A DNA stretch of 7,338 nucleotides from Clostridia bacterium (GTDB lineage: Bacteria; Bacillota; Clostridia; Oscillospirales; CAG-272), in assembly GCA_017455945.1 (NCBI GenBank), contig JAFTLM010000189.1, positions 1 to 7,338 on the forward strand. Reading direction: 5' to 3'. The translations under genes were made by a program, and so were the position numbers. Shown piece after piece: positions 1-6,279 of this stretch. The first letter of the stretch is position 1, and each line of letters begins with the position of its first letter. The notes below the pieces were generated by a model. It had not been told where the DNA came from and did not search any database. It worked only from the letters and a program-made list of their open reading frames with translations.

Positions 1-743
1 TGTTCAATATCCAGTTTATCGTTGACAACAAGGATGACGTTTATATCATCGAAGTAAACCCCCGTTCCTCCAGAACCGTGCCCTTCCTCTCCAAGTCCAC
101 AGGCTTCTCGCTTGCCGACATTGCTACAGAGGTTATTCTGGGCAAGTCCTTAAAGGAGCTTGGCTTCTTCACCATCTACCCCGAGGAAAAGCAGAGATGG
201 TACTGCAAGGTGCCCGTATTCTCACACAAGAAGATAAACGGCATAGACGCTTACCTCTCTCCCGAAATGAAGTCCACGGGTGAGGCAATAGGCTACGACG
301 ACGACCTTAACCGTGCGTTCTACAAGGCTCTCCAGGCTTCGGGTATGGACGTTAAGAACTACGGAACCATTCTCGTAACCCTTGCCGACGCCGACAAGGA
401 AGAGGCACTTCCGCTTATCCGCCGTTTCTATAACCTGGGCTTCAACATCGAGGCTACCGAGGGAACGGCTAAGTTCCTTAAGGAGAACGGCATAAGAACC
501 AGAGTGCGTGAGAAGATAAGCAACGGCTCAAGCGATATCCCCGAGGCACTCCGTCAGGGACATATCGCCTACGTTATCAACACATCCGACGTTTCCTCCA
601 CCGACCAGCAGAAGGACGGCTACGAGATAAGAACGCTTGCGGTTGAAACAAACACCACCTGCTTCACTTCGCTTGATACGGTAAGAGTTCTGCTTGACGT
701 GCTTGAGGATATCACAATTACAATTTCGACAATAGACAGCTGA
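1..743 (+). CDS. carB: Carbamoyl-phosphate synthase large subunit, C-terminal part (5' truncated by window edge)
   Basis: CarB uses ammonia delivered by CarA, bicarbonate and two ATP to make carbamoyl phosphate, the first committed metabolite of the pathway. The reading frame is open from the first bases (codons in phase from position 3) and gives about 246 residues, roughly the last quarter of a protein that is normally near 1070 residues. The fragment starts at the end of the second ATP-grasp domain, where IIEVNPRSSRTVPF (about residues 15-28 of the fragment) is the typical metal/ATP-binding EVNPR motif followed by SKSTG. The rest matches the C-terminal MGS-like allosteric domain: a GTILVTLADADKEEA stretch, a GFNIEATEGTAKFL segment, and VINTSD near the end. 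That domain binds regulators such as UMP in known homologues. It ends in TGA one base before the pyrK start, as expected for co-transcription. No frameshift is seen. Confidence 0.96.
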   Translation, partial: FNIQFIVDNKDDVYIIEVNPRSSRTVPFLSKSTGFSLADIATEVILGKSLKELGFFTIYPEEKQRWYCKVPVFSHKKINGIDAYLSPEMKSTGEAIGYDDDLNRAFYKALQASGMDVKNYGTILVTLADADKEEALPLIRRFYNLGFNIEATEGTAKFLKENGIRTRVREKISNGSSDIPEALRQGHIAYVINTSDVSSTDQQKDGYEIRTLAVETNTTCFTSLDTVRVLLDVLEDITITISTIDS

Positions 744-744
744 T

Positions 745-1473
745 ATGAAAGATATAATTTTTGAAGTAATAAGCAATAAAAAAATCGCCAAGAATACCTA
801 CGAGTGCGTTCTGGCGGGCGACATTTCCGACATAACCGCGTCGGGACAGTTCGTAAATATCAAGCTTGACGGCTACTATCTTCGCAGACCGATTTCGGTC
901 TGCGATGCCGAGGACGGAAAGCTCACACTTATCTATAAGGTAGTGGGCAAGGGAACGGCGAAAATGGCTGAAATGACGGGCGGTGAAAAGCTTCTTGTGC
1001 TTTCGGGCCTGGGTAACGGCTATGACCTTGCGAAGTCGGGCGATAAGCCCCTGCTTATCGGCGGCGGTGCGGGCGTTCCCCCTATGTATATGCTCTGCAA
1101 AAAGCTGATAGCAGAGGGCAAAAAGCCTTCGGTCATCCTTGGATTCGGCTCTGCGGACGAGGTTTTCTACAGAGAAAAATTCGAGGCACTGGGTGCAAAG
1201 ACCTACGTTACCACCGTTGACGGAAGCGAGGGCGTAAAGGGCTTCGTTACCGACGCAATGGACGTGGAGTACAGCTACTTCTACACCTGCGGTCCCGAGC
1301 CTATGCTCAAGGCTGTCTATGACAAGAGCACTACGTCGGGTCAGTTCAGCTTTGAGGAGAGAATGGGCTGCGGCTTCGGTGCTTGTATGGGTTGCTCCTG
1401 CAAGACCAAGTACGGCAACAAGAGAATATGTAAGGACGGACCGGTATTGGTAAAGGAGGAGATAATATGGTAA
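745..1473 (+). CDS. pyrK: Dihydroorotate dehydrogenase class 1B, electron-transfer subunit PyrK
   Basis: PyrK is the FAD and [2Fe-2S] subunit that passes electrons from PyrD to NAD+. The 242-residue length is near the family norm. Visible motifs in order are the flavin-binding RRPIS (47-51), a GKGT phosphate-contact segment (68-71), the nucleotide-binding GGGAGVPP (106-113), CGPEPML (182-188), and a ferredoxin-type cluster with ERMGCGFGACMGC, giving Cys209, Cys214 and Cys217, and a distal Cys229 in RICKDGP. Cys219 is an additional nearby cysteine. The start ATG lies one base after the carB stop and has no clear Shine-Dalgarno, so translation probably depends on coupling to carB. The 3' end overlaps pyrD by seven bases (ATGGTAA), which fits equal synthesis of the two partners of the heterotetramer. 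Confidence 0.96.
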   Translation: MKDIIFEVISNKKIAKNTYECVLAGDISDITASGQFVNIKLDGYYLRRPISVCDAEDGKLTLIYKVVGKGTAKMAEMTGGEKLLVLSGLGNGYDLAKSGDKPLLIGGGAGVPPMYMLCKKLIAEGKKPSVILGFGSADEVFYREKFEALGAKTYVTTVDGSEGVKGFVTDAMDVEYSYFYTCGPEPMLKAVYDKSTTSGQFSFEERMGCGFGACMGCSCKTKYGNKRICKDGPVLVKEEIIW

Positions 1474-2378
1474 ACACTAAAATCTCGCTCTGCGGTATCG
1501 AAATAGATAACCCCATAATTCCCGCCAGCGGTACATTCGGCTACGGCAAGGAGTTCAACGAGTTTTACGATATCAACATTTTGGGAAGCTTTTCCTTTAA
1601 GGGAACTACAAAAGACCCCAGATTCGGCAACGCAACACCCAGAATTGCCGAGACCGAGGGCGGTATGCTCAACTCGGTGGGACTTCAGAATCCCGGCGTA
1701 GAAAAGGTTATCTCCGAGGAGCTTCCCGCACTTAAAAAGTTCTTCCATAAGCCTGTAATGGCAAACGTCAGCGGCTTCGCGATTGAGGACTATGCGTACA
1801 CTTGTGAAAAGCTTGACGGCGAGGAACAGGTGGGCTGGATAGAGGTCAATATTTCCTGCCCCAACGTTCACGGAGGCGGAATGAGCTTCGGTACAGACGC
1901 CAAGAACGCCGCCGAGGTAACAAAGGCGGTCAAGAAGGTGACTACAAAGCCCATAATCATCAAGCTTACCCCCAACGTAACCGACATCGCCGAGATAGCA
2001 AAGGCGGTTGAAGACGCGGGAGCAGACGGCGTATCGCTTATCAACACCCTTTCGGGTATGAGAATAAATATGGCAAAGAGAAAGCCCCTGCTCGCAAACG
2101 TGACAGGCGGACTTTCGGGCCCCTGCACCTTCCCCGTGGCACTTCGTTGCGTGTGGCAGGTGTATAACGCGGTCAAGATTCCGATTGTGGGAATGGGCGG
2201 CGTGACTACGGCAGAGGACGTTATCGAGATGATGATGGCAGGTGCTACCGCCGTTCAGGTAGGCGCGGCTAACCTGGTTGACCCCTACGCTTGTAAGAAA
2301 ATAATAGAGGAGCTTCCCGCGGCAATGGAAAAGTACCGCATAGGCTCACTTGAAGAAATAATAGGAGGAGCACACTAA
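1467..2378 (+). CDS. pyrD: Dihydroorotate dehydrogenase class 1B, catalytic subunit PyrD
   Basis: This FMN enzyme oxidises dihydroorotate to orotate in the cytoplasm and works with PyrK, using NAD+ as acceptor. At 303 residues it has the usual length for the 1B type. Motifs seen are the FMN/substrate region FKGTT with Lys45, MLNSVGLQNPG (67-77), the active-site segment NISCPNV with Cys131 as catalytic base (Cys rather than Ser marks class 1), IIIKLTPN with Lys166, NTLSGM (193-198), GLSGP (215-219) and the FMN phosphate site GMGGV (242-246). A very strong ribosome binding site, AAGGAGGAG at 1453-1461, sits five bases before the ATG and fixes the start. The stop overlaps the pyrF start by one base (TAATG). 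Together with pyrK next door, the 1B assignment is secure. Confidence 0.97.
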   Translation: MVNTKISLCGIEIDNPIIPASGTFGYGKEFNEFYDINILGSFSFKGTTKDPRFGNATPRIAETEGGMLNSVGLQNPGVEKVISEELPALKKFFHKPVMANVSGFAIEDYAYTCEKLDGEEQVGWIEVNISCPNVHGGGMSFGTDAKNAAEVTKAVKKVTTKPIIIKLTPNVTDIAEIAKAVEDAGADGVSLINTLSGMRINMAKRKPLLANVTGGLSGPCTFPVALRCVWQVYNAVKIPIVGMGGVTTAEDVIEMMMAGATAVQVGAANLVDPYACKKIIEELPAAMEKYRIGSLEEIIGGAH

Positions 2379-3076
2379 TGGGAAAAGACGTAATTATTGC
2401 TTGTGATTTCGCAAGCGAGGAACAGGTATTTAACTTTCTTGATAAATTTCAGGATGAAAAGCCTTTTGTAAAGATAGGAATGGAGCTCTACTACGCGGTA
2501 GGTCCTTCTATTGTAAAGAAGATTAAGGAGAGAGGACACAAGATTTTCCTTGACCTCAAGCTTCACGATATTCCCAACACAGTAAAGAAGGCTATGGCTG
2601 TTCTTTCGGGTCTTGACGTTGATATGACCAATCTTCACGCGGCGGGAACAAAGAGAATGATGGAGGCGGCTATCGAGGGACTTACAAAGCCCGACGGCAC
2701 ACGCCCCATACTTATCGCCGTAACACAGCTTACCTCTACCGACCAGGAGAGCATGGAGGCTGACCTCCTTATCAAAGAGCCTATCGATAAGGTAGTTATG
2801 CACTATGCGCACAACGCAATGGAGGCAGGGCTTGACGGTGTAGTTTGCTCGCCCCTTGAGGCAGGCAAGGTACACGAGACCTGCGGAAAGAATTTCGTAA
2901 CCGTAACTCCCGGCGTAAGATTTGCAGACGGTGACGTTGGAGACCAGTAGAGAGTAATGACCCCCGCCCAGGCGAAGGAAATAGGCTCCGACTATATCGT
3001 AGTGGGCAGACCCATCACCGCCGCAGAAGACCCCGTAGCGGCTTATAGACGCTGCGTGGCGGAGTTTGTGGGTTAA
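2378..3076 (+). CDS. pyrF: Orotidine 5'-phosphate decarboxylase PyrF, interrupted by an in-frame TAG at codon 191
   Basis: PyrF converts OMP to UMP, the last step of the pathway. AGGAGGAG at 2363-2370 lies seven bases before the ATG. The first 190 residues carry the family motifs: ACDF with Asp10, VKIG with Lys32, the catalytic DLKLHD with Asp59, Lys61 and Asp64, and TPGVR (177-181). A TAG then falls inside the usual DQ-x-R segment, and the same frame continues for 41 codons (RVMTPAQAKE, then YIVVGRPIT with the phosphate-binding Arg at 211, to EFVG) before a TAA at 3074-3076. Counting the TAG as one residue, the protein is 232 residues, a normal length for this family. A product ending at 190 would lack the last TIM-barrel strand and the phosphate-gripping Arg and should be inactive. 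A gene caller would give 2378-2950. Whether this is a nonsense mutation, amber readthrough or a sequencing error cannot be told here. Confidence 0.93.
2948..2950 (+). other. In-frame amber codon within pyrF
   Basis: The triplet TAG at 2948-2950 stands where homologues have a variable residue, often Lys or Gln, between the conserved DQ and RV. Either AAG or CAG would become TAG by one base change. There is no shift of frame and no other disturbance in the following 41 codons. A possible restart ATG at 2957 has no good ribosome binding site and would give only a 39-residue fragment. No downstream hairpin that would clearly promote readthrough is apparent by eye. Confidence 0.9.
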
Positions 3077-3082
3077 GACAAA

Positions 3083-3697
3083 ATGAAAAAAGTTGTGATT
3101 TTGGGTGATTCGATACGGGCTATCGGATACGGAAAGGTTATACCCGACAGACTGTCGGGCGAGTTTGAGGTGTGGCAGCCTTCGGAAAACTGCAGATTTG
3201 CCAAGTACACCTTAAGAGGTCTTTGGGATTGGAAGGACGGCATTGAGGGCGCGGATATCATACATTGGAACAACGGACTTTGGGATATAAGCGACCTTTT
3301 TGGAGACGGAGTATTTACTCCCATGGACGAATATATAAGCACAATGCTCCGTGTGGCAAGGCTTCTTAAAGAAAGAGCTGAGATAGTTATATTTGCTACC
3401 ACAACGCCGGTAAGAAACGAAAATGCCTATAACAAGAACCGCACAATAGCTTCGTATAATAACGCGCTTGTTCCGTTGCTTGAGGAAATGGGAATCGTGA
3501 TTAACGACCTTTATACCCCCATAGCAACCGACCTTGAGCGATATATTTGCGACGATAAAATACACCTTTCGGAGGAGGGAATTGCCCTCGCATCGGACAT
3601 GGTAGAGACGATTATAAGACGCGAGGCAAAAAAGCTTGGCGGCTCAAAAAAACAAGCCTCGCCTCAGCCACCCAAAGAAACGGGCGCACCGATTTAA
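3083..3697 (+). CDS. SGNH/GDSL-type hydrolase of unknown substrate, embedded in the pyr operon
   Basis: The 204-residue product has the blocks of the SGNH hydrolase (flavodoxin-like esterase) fold. Block I is VVILGDSIR with the putative nucleophile Ser10. A central HWNNGLWD (61-68) supplies the Asn of block III. A C-terminal DDKIHLSEEG (157-166) supplies the Asp158-x-x-His161 pair. The family hydrolyses esters, acetyl groups or thioesters; the substrate cannot be read from the sequence. There is no signal peptide or membrane segment, so it should be cytoplasmic. The last 20 or so residues form a Lys-, Pro- and Gln-rich tail with no domain character. The ATG lies six bases after the pyrF TAA and has no real Shine-Dalgarno, so expression probably relies on coupling to ribosomes finishing pyrF. 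This gene is not part of the known pathway; its place here is the odd feature of the operon. Confidence 0.82.
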   Translation: MKKVVILGDSIRAIGYGKVIPDRLSGEFEVWQPSENCRFAKYTLRGLWDWKDGIEGADIIHWNNGLWDISDLFGDGVFTPMDEYISTMLRVARLLKERAEIVIFATTTPVRNENAYNKNRTIASYNNALVPLLEEMGIVINDLYTPIATDLERYICDDKIHLSEEGIALASDMVETIIRREAKKLGGSKKQASPQPPKETGAPI

Positions 3698-3720
3698 ATA
3701 CAGAAAAAGTGACAATACAG

Positions 3721-3762
3721 ACAACGGGGAACGCCCACTGAGGTGTAGACGCATCCCTGTAG
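3721..3762 (+). repeat. Hairpin-forming intergenic element, possibly a dispersed-repeat remnant
   Basis: The 87-base gap between the SGNH gene and pyrE is the only sizeable gap before the operon's terminator. It holds a hairpin: ACGGGGA at 3724-3730 pairs with TCCCTGT at 3754-3760 (one G-U), and inside the loop CAC at 3736-3738 can pair with GTG at 3743-3745. There is no T run after it, so it is not an intrinsic terminator. The wording (ACAACGGG, then ATCCCTGTAG) resembles small dispersed repeats common between genes in gut Clostridia; that likeness is from memory and is inference. It could also act as a processing or translation-control structure just before pyrE. Confidence 0.4.
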
Positions 3763-3784
3763 AAATTTAATATTTGGAGGAAAA

Positions 3785-4447
3785 ATGATTATGGAAAGCT
3801 ACAAGAGAGAGTTTATACAGTTTCTTGAGAGCGCGGGCGTTCTCAAGTTCGGTGACTTTACCGCAAAGAGCGGAAGAAAGATACCCTATTTCATCAATGC
3901 GGGTATGATTAAGACAGGCGACGATATCGCTAAGCTCGGTGAGTTCTACGCAAAGGCTTACTTCGAAAAGGTAGGAGCAAAGAAGGCTGTGCTTTACGGA
4001 CCCGCTTACAAGGGAATCTCCCTTGCGGTTTCCGCAGCTGTCGCTCTTTCAAAGAAAGACCTTAACGTGCCCTTCTTCTTTAACAGAAAAGAGGTCAAGG
4101 ACCACGGCGAGGGCGGTGTATTCGTAGGCTACGTTCCCACCGCGGGCGAAGAAGTGGTTATCATCGAGGACGTTATCACCGCGGGCACCGCTATCCGCGA
4201 GAGCATGGAGATCCTTTCTCACCTTGAGGGTGTAAAGGTTTCGGCTACCTTCATTATGGTTGACCGCAAGGAAAAGGGTCAGACAGAGAAGGGGGCTATG
4301 CAGGAGATAGAGGAGCAGTTCGGCTTCCCCGTATACTCCATTGTTGACGTTTACGACATCATCGAGTACCTTGAAGAGGACGAGAAGAACCGCGAGAACG
4401 TTGAGAGAATCAAGAACTATCTTGCTGTCAACGGTGCAAAGGCGTAA
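3785..4447 (+). CDS. pyrE: Orotate phosphoribosyltransferase PyrE
   Basis: PyrE joins orotate to PRPP to give OMP. The product is 220 residues (218 from the second ATG), a usual length. Motifs seen are the N-terminal orotate-binding region FGDFTAKSGRKIPYF (22-36), YGPAYKGISL (71-80), the flexible-loop segment NRKEVKDHGEGG (100-111) with the conserved Lys and His, and the PRPP-binding loop VVIIEDVITAGTA (124-136) with its paired acidic residues. Two starts are possible: ATG 3785, four bases after GGAGG (3776-3780), and ATG 3791, ten bases after it. The second gives MESYKREF, which looks more like the N terminus of Clostridia relatives, so 3791 may be the true start. The gap upstream and the good ribosome binding site make it independent of SGNH-gene coupling. 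pyrB begins nine bases after its stop. Confidence 0.96.
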   Translation: MIMESYKREFIQFLESAGVLKFGDFTAKSGRKIPYFINAGMIKTGDDIAKLGEFYAKAYFEKVGAKKAVLYGPAYKGISLAVSAAVALSKKDLNVPFFFNRKEVKDHGEGGVFVGYVPTAGEEVVIIEDVITAGTAIRESMEILSHLEGVKVSATFIMVDRKEKGQTEKGAMQEIEEQFGFPVYSIVDVYDIIEYLEEDEKNRENVERIKNYLAVNGAKA

Positions 4448-4456
4448 GGTGGCAGA

Positions 4457-5374
4457 ATGAGACACCTTATTGGAATTGAGGACCTTTCGGTAGCCGAGAT
4501 AGAAGCGCTTGTGGCTACCGCGGAGGACATAATCGACAATCCCGCAAAGTATGCGGAGGTATGTCACGGCAAAAAGCTTGCCAGCCTTTTCTACGAGCCT
4601 TCAACCAGAACACGCCTTTCCTTTGAGGCGGCTATGATTGAGCTTGGCGGAAGCGTAATAGGCTTCTCCGAGGCACAGAGCAGCTCGGCGGCAAAGGGCG
4701 AGAGTGTTGCCGACACCGCAAAGGTTATTTCCTGCTTTGCCGATATTATGGTAATGCGTCACTTTAAAGAGGGTGCGCCTATGGTTGCTTCGCTTAACGC
4801 TACCGTTCCTGTTATCAATGCGGGCGACGGCGGACACAACCACCCCACCCAGACACTTACCGACCTCCTTACTATCAAGAGAGAGAAGGGAAGATTTGAC
4901 AATCTCACCGTGGGGCTTTGCGGCGACCTTAAGTTCGGACGCACGGTTCACTCGCTTATCGCGGCGCTTTCCAGATACACGGGCATAAAGTTCGTGCTTA
5001 TCTCTCCCACAGAGCTTATGATTCCCGACTACATCAAGCACGATATTATCGAGAAGAACGGCATCGACTACGTGGAGACCACCGACCTTGAGGCGGTAAT
5101 GCCCGAGCTTGATATACTCTATATGACGAGAGTTCAGCGCGAGAGATTTTTCAACGAGCAGGATTACATCAGACTTAAGGACAGCTATATCCTCAGCCAG
5201 TCCAAGCTCAATCTTGCCAAGAGCGATTGCATCGTAATGCACCCCCTGCCCAGAGTAAACGAGATAACGGTTGAGGTTGACAGCGACCCCCGTGCGTGCT
5301 ATTTCAAGCAGGTGCTTTACGGAAAGTACATCAGAATGGCACTTATAAAAATGCTTCTGGAGGCGGCGAAATGA
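4457..5374 (+). CDS. pyrB: Aspartate carbamoyltransferase catalytic chain PyrB
   Basis: PyrB condenses carbamoyl phosphate and aspartate to N-carbamoylaspartate. The 305-residue length matches the regulated (PyrI-binding) class. Motifs seen are the carbamoyl-phosphate signature EPSTRTRLSFE with STRTR at 49-53, the 80s loop SSSAAKGES with Lys80, VMRH with Arg101, the catalytic GGHNHPTQTLTD with His129 and Gln132, the aspartate-domain TRVQRER, and MHPLPRVNEI in the C-terminal third. AAGGTGG (4446-4452) overlaps the pyrE stop and lies four bases before the ATG, so translation is likely coupled to pyrE. The stop overlaps the pyrI start (ATGA), consistent with a holoenzyme of catalytic and regulatory chains. 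Confidence 0.97.
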   Translation: MRHLIGIEDLSVAEIEALVATAEDIIDNPAKYAEVCHGKKLASLFYEPSTRTRLSFEAAMIELGGSVIGFSEAQSSSAAKGESVADTAKVISCFADIMVMRHFKEGAPMVASLNATVPVINAGDGGHNHPTQTLTDLLTIKREKGRFDNLTVGLCGDLKFGRTVHSLIAALSRYTGIKFVLISPTELMIPDYIKHDIIEKNGIDYVETTDLEAVMPELDILYMTRVQRERFFNEQDYIRLKDSYILSQSKLNLAKSDCIVMHPLPRVNEITVEVDSDPRACYFKQVLYGKYIRMALIKMLLEAAK

Positions 5375-5796
5375 ATATAGATTCTATTAAAAACGGATTT
5401 GTGCTTGACCATATCAAGCCCGAAAAGGGAATGGAAATATACTGCCTTTTGGGACTTGACGGCGTGGACGGAATGGTTGCCCTTATCAGAAATGCGGCAA
5501 GCAGACGGATGGGCCGCAAGGATATAATAAAGGTAGATGCCGAAAATCTCAACATCGATTTGAGCGTTCTCGGATACATCGACCCCGAGATGACTGTCAA
5601 CGTAATCAAGGACGGGGAGCTGGTAAAGAAATACCACCCCGAGCTTCCCGAGCAGATAACCGACGTTGTCAAGTGCAAGAATCCCAGGTGCATAACCTCA
5701 ACCGAGCAGGAGCTGAAGCACATCTTCAAGCTCACCGACCGCGAGACACGTACCTACAGATGCGTCTATTGCGAAAGCAAGGCTAAAAATCAATAA
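5371..5796 (+). CDS. pyrI: Aspartate carbamoyltransferase regulatory chain PyrI
   Basis: PyrI binds nucleotide effectors and holds PyrB trimers together in the holoenzyme. The product is 141 residues. The N-terminal allosteric domain begins with NIDSIKNGFVLDHI (2-15), where His14 and the following Lys region contact nucleotides in known PyrI, and continues through RKDIIKVD (49-56). The C-terminal zinc domain has Cys102-x4-Cys107 and Cys131-x2-Cys134, the full set of zinc ligands that dock on PyrB. A longer in-frame reading from 5296 exists, but its N terminus is pyrB sequence in another frame. The start at 5371 has GGAGG (5359-5363) seven bases upstream and overlaps the pyrB stop by four bases. 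This is the last gene before the terminator. Its presence predicts allosteric control of pathway flux by pyrimidine and purine nucleotides. Confidence 0.96.
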   Translation: MNIDSIKNGFVLDHIKPEKGMEIYCLLGLDGVDGMVALIRNAASRRMGRKDIIKVDAENLNIDLSVLGYIDPEMTVNVIKDGELVKKYHPELPEQITDVVKCKNPRCITSTEQELKHIFKLTDRETRTYRCVYCESKAKNQ

Positions 5797-5800
5797 ACAT

Positions 5801-5830
5801 AAGGAGCTGAAAAAGCTCCTTTGTTTTTTT
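5801..5830 (+). terminator. Rho-independent terminator after pyrI
   Basis: An eight-base-pair perfect stem, AAGGAGCT (5801-5808) with AGCTCCTT (5814-5821), closes a GAAAA loop and is followed by TG and seven T residues (5824-5830). It starts four bases after the pyrI stop. It is the only clear intrinsic terminator in the window and marks the end of the carB-pyrI transcript. Confidence 0.92.
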
Positions 5831-5870
5831 GGGGGGATAGGGCGGTAAATTATAGTTTAGCGGTGGAGAG

Positions 5871-5891
5871 AACGGGGGAACGGGGGAACGG
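5871..5891 (+). repeat. Short tandem repeat, about 2.5 units of AACGGGGG
   Basis: Two full units of the eight-base word AACGGGGG (5871-5878 and 5879-5886) are followed by a partial unit AACGGG. It lies in non-coding DNA after the terminator, directly before the repeat mosaic. No function can be assigned. Confidence 0.6.
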
Positions 5892-5986
5892 GTCGCTTTT
5901 TTCGAAAATTGACTTGCAAGCAAGTCGCAGCTCCGCAAAAAACCTTCCTAATGAAAGTTTTTTGATTGTTTTGTGCGTTGCCGTTC

Positions 5987-6011
5987 ACTCGTCGGCTGAA
6001 CACCGACGAGT
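5987..6011. repeat. Nine-base-pair perfect inverted repeat
   Basis: ACTCGTCGG (5987-5995) and CCGACGAGT (6003-6011) pair perfectly around the seven-base loop CTGAACA. It is among the strongest perfect stems in the non-coding stretch. No T run follows, so it is not an obvious terminator. Confidence 0.75.
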
Positions 6012-6064
6012 TTGTTGGGCTGATGGTTGGGAGCTTTAGGTTGCTGTCGGAGCGTACTACCGCA

Positions 6065-6093
6065 GGGCGTCAGGGACCACTACCCTGCCGCCC
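6065..6093. repeat. GC-rich hairpin
   Basis: GGGCG (6065-6069) pairs with CGCCC (6089-6093), and directly inside it CAGGG (6071-6075) pairs with CCCTG (6083-6087), with one T-C mismatch between the two segments and a seven-base loop. No T run follows it. Confidence 0.7.
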
Positions 6094-6169
6094 CTCACGA
6101 AACAGTTCGGAGTGCGAGGGATGTGTTCGCACCGCACCCATAAGAGCCCCCACGCCAGTGGGTGCGAGT

Positions 6170-6208
6170 CAAGGCTGCATAAGCCTTGTCGCTCACCGCA
6201 GTGAGCGA
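6170..6208. repeat. Two abutting perfect hairpins
   Basis: CAAGGCT (6170-6176) pairs with AGCCTTG (6182-6188) around GCATA. With no base between, TCGCTCAC (6189-6196) then pairs with GTGAGCGA (6201-6208) around CGCA. Back-to-back stems could stack in RNA or form a cruciform pair in DNA. The role is unknown. Confidence 0.7.
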
Positions 6209-6239
6209 AACTCCCCAAACGGCATTTTTCTTTTTGGGA

Positions 6240-6279
6240 ACTTTTTCTTATTGTGCCTTTTATGGCAAAAAGAAAAAGT
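6240..6279. repeat. A/T-rich interrupted hairpin
   Basis: ACTTTTTCTT (6240-6249) pairs with AAGAAAAAGT (6270-6279). After a small internal loop, TGCC (6254-6257) pairs with GGCA (6264-6267) around a six-base loop. It is a long stem with no following T tract on the + strand, so I read it as a repeat rather than as a terminator. Confidence 0.6.

Noticed and set aside
2948..2950. Pyrrolysine or selenocysteine insertion at the pyrF stop
   Set aside because: Selenocysteine uses TGA, not TAG. No known PyrF uses pyrrolysine, and no supporting genes are in the window. Ordinary suppression, mutation or error is simpler.
2957..3076. Internal restart giving a separate C-terminal PyrF fragment
   Set aside because: There is no good Shine-Dalgarno before the ATG at 2957, and a 39-residue piece of a TIM barrel is unlikely to be a functional product.
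5296..5370. Upstream in-frame extension of pyrI starting at 5296
   Set aside because: The extension is pyrB coding sequence read in another frame; the start at 5371 has GGAGG at good spacing and the usual PyrI N terminus.
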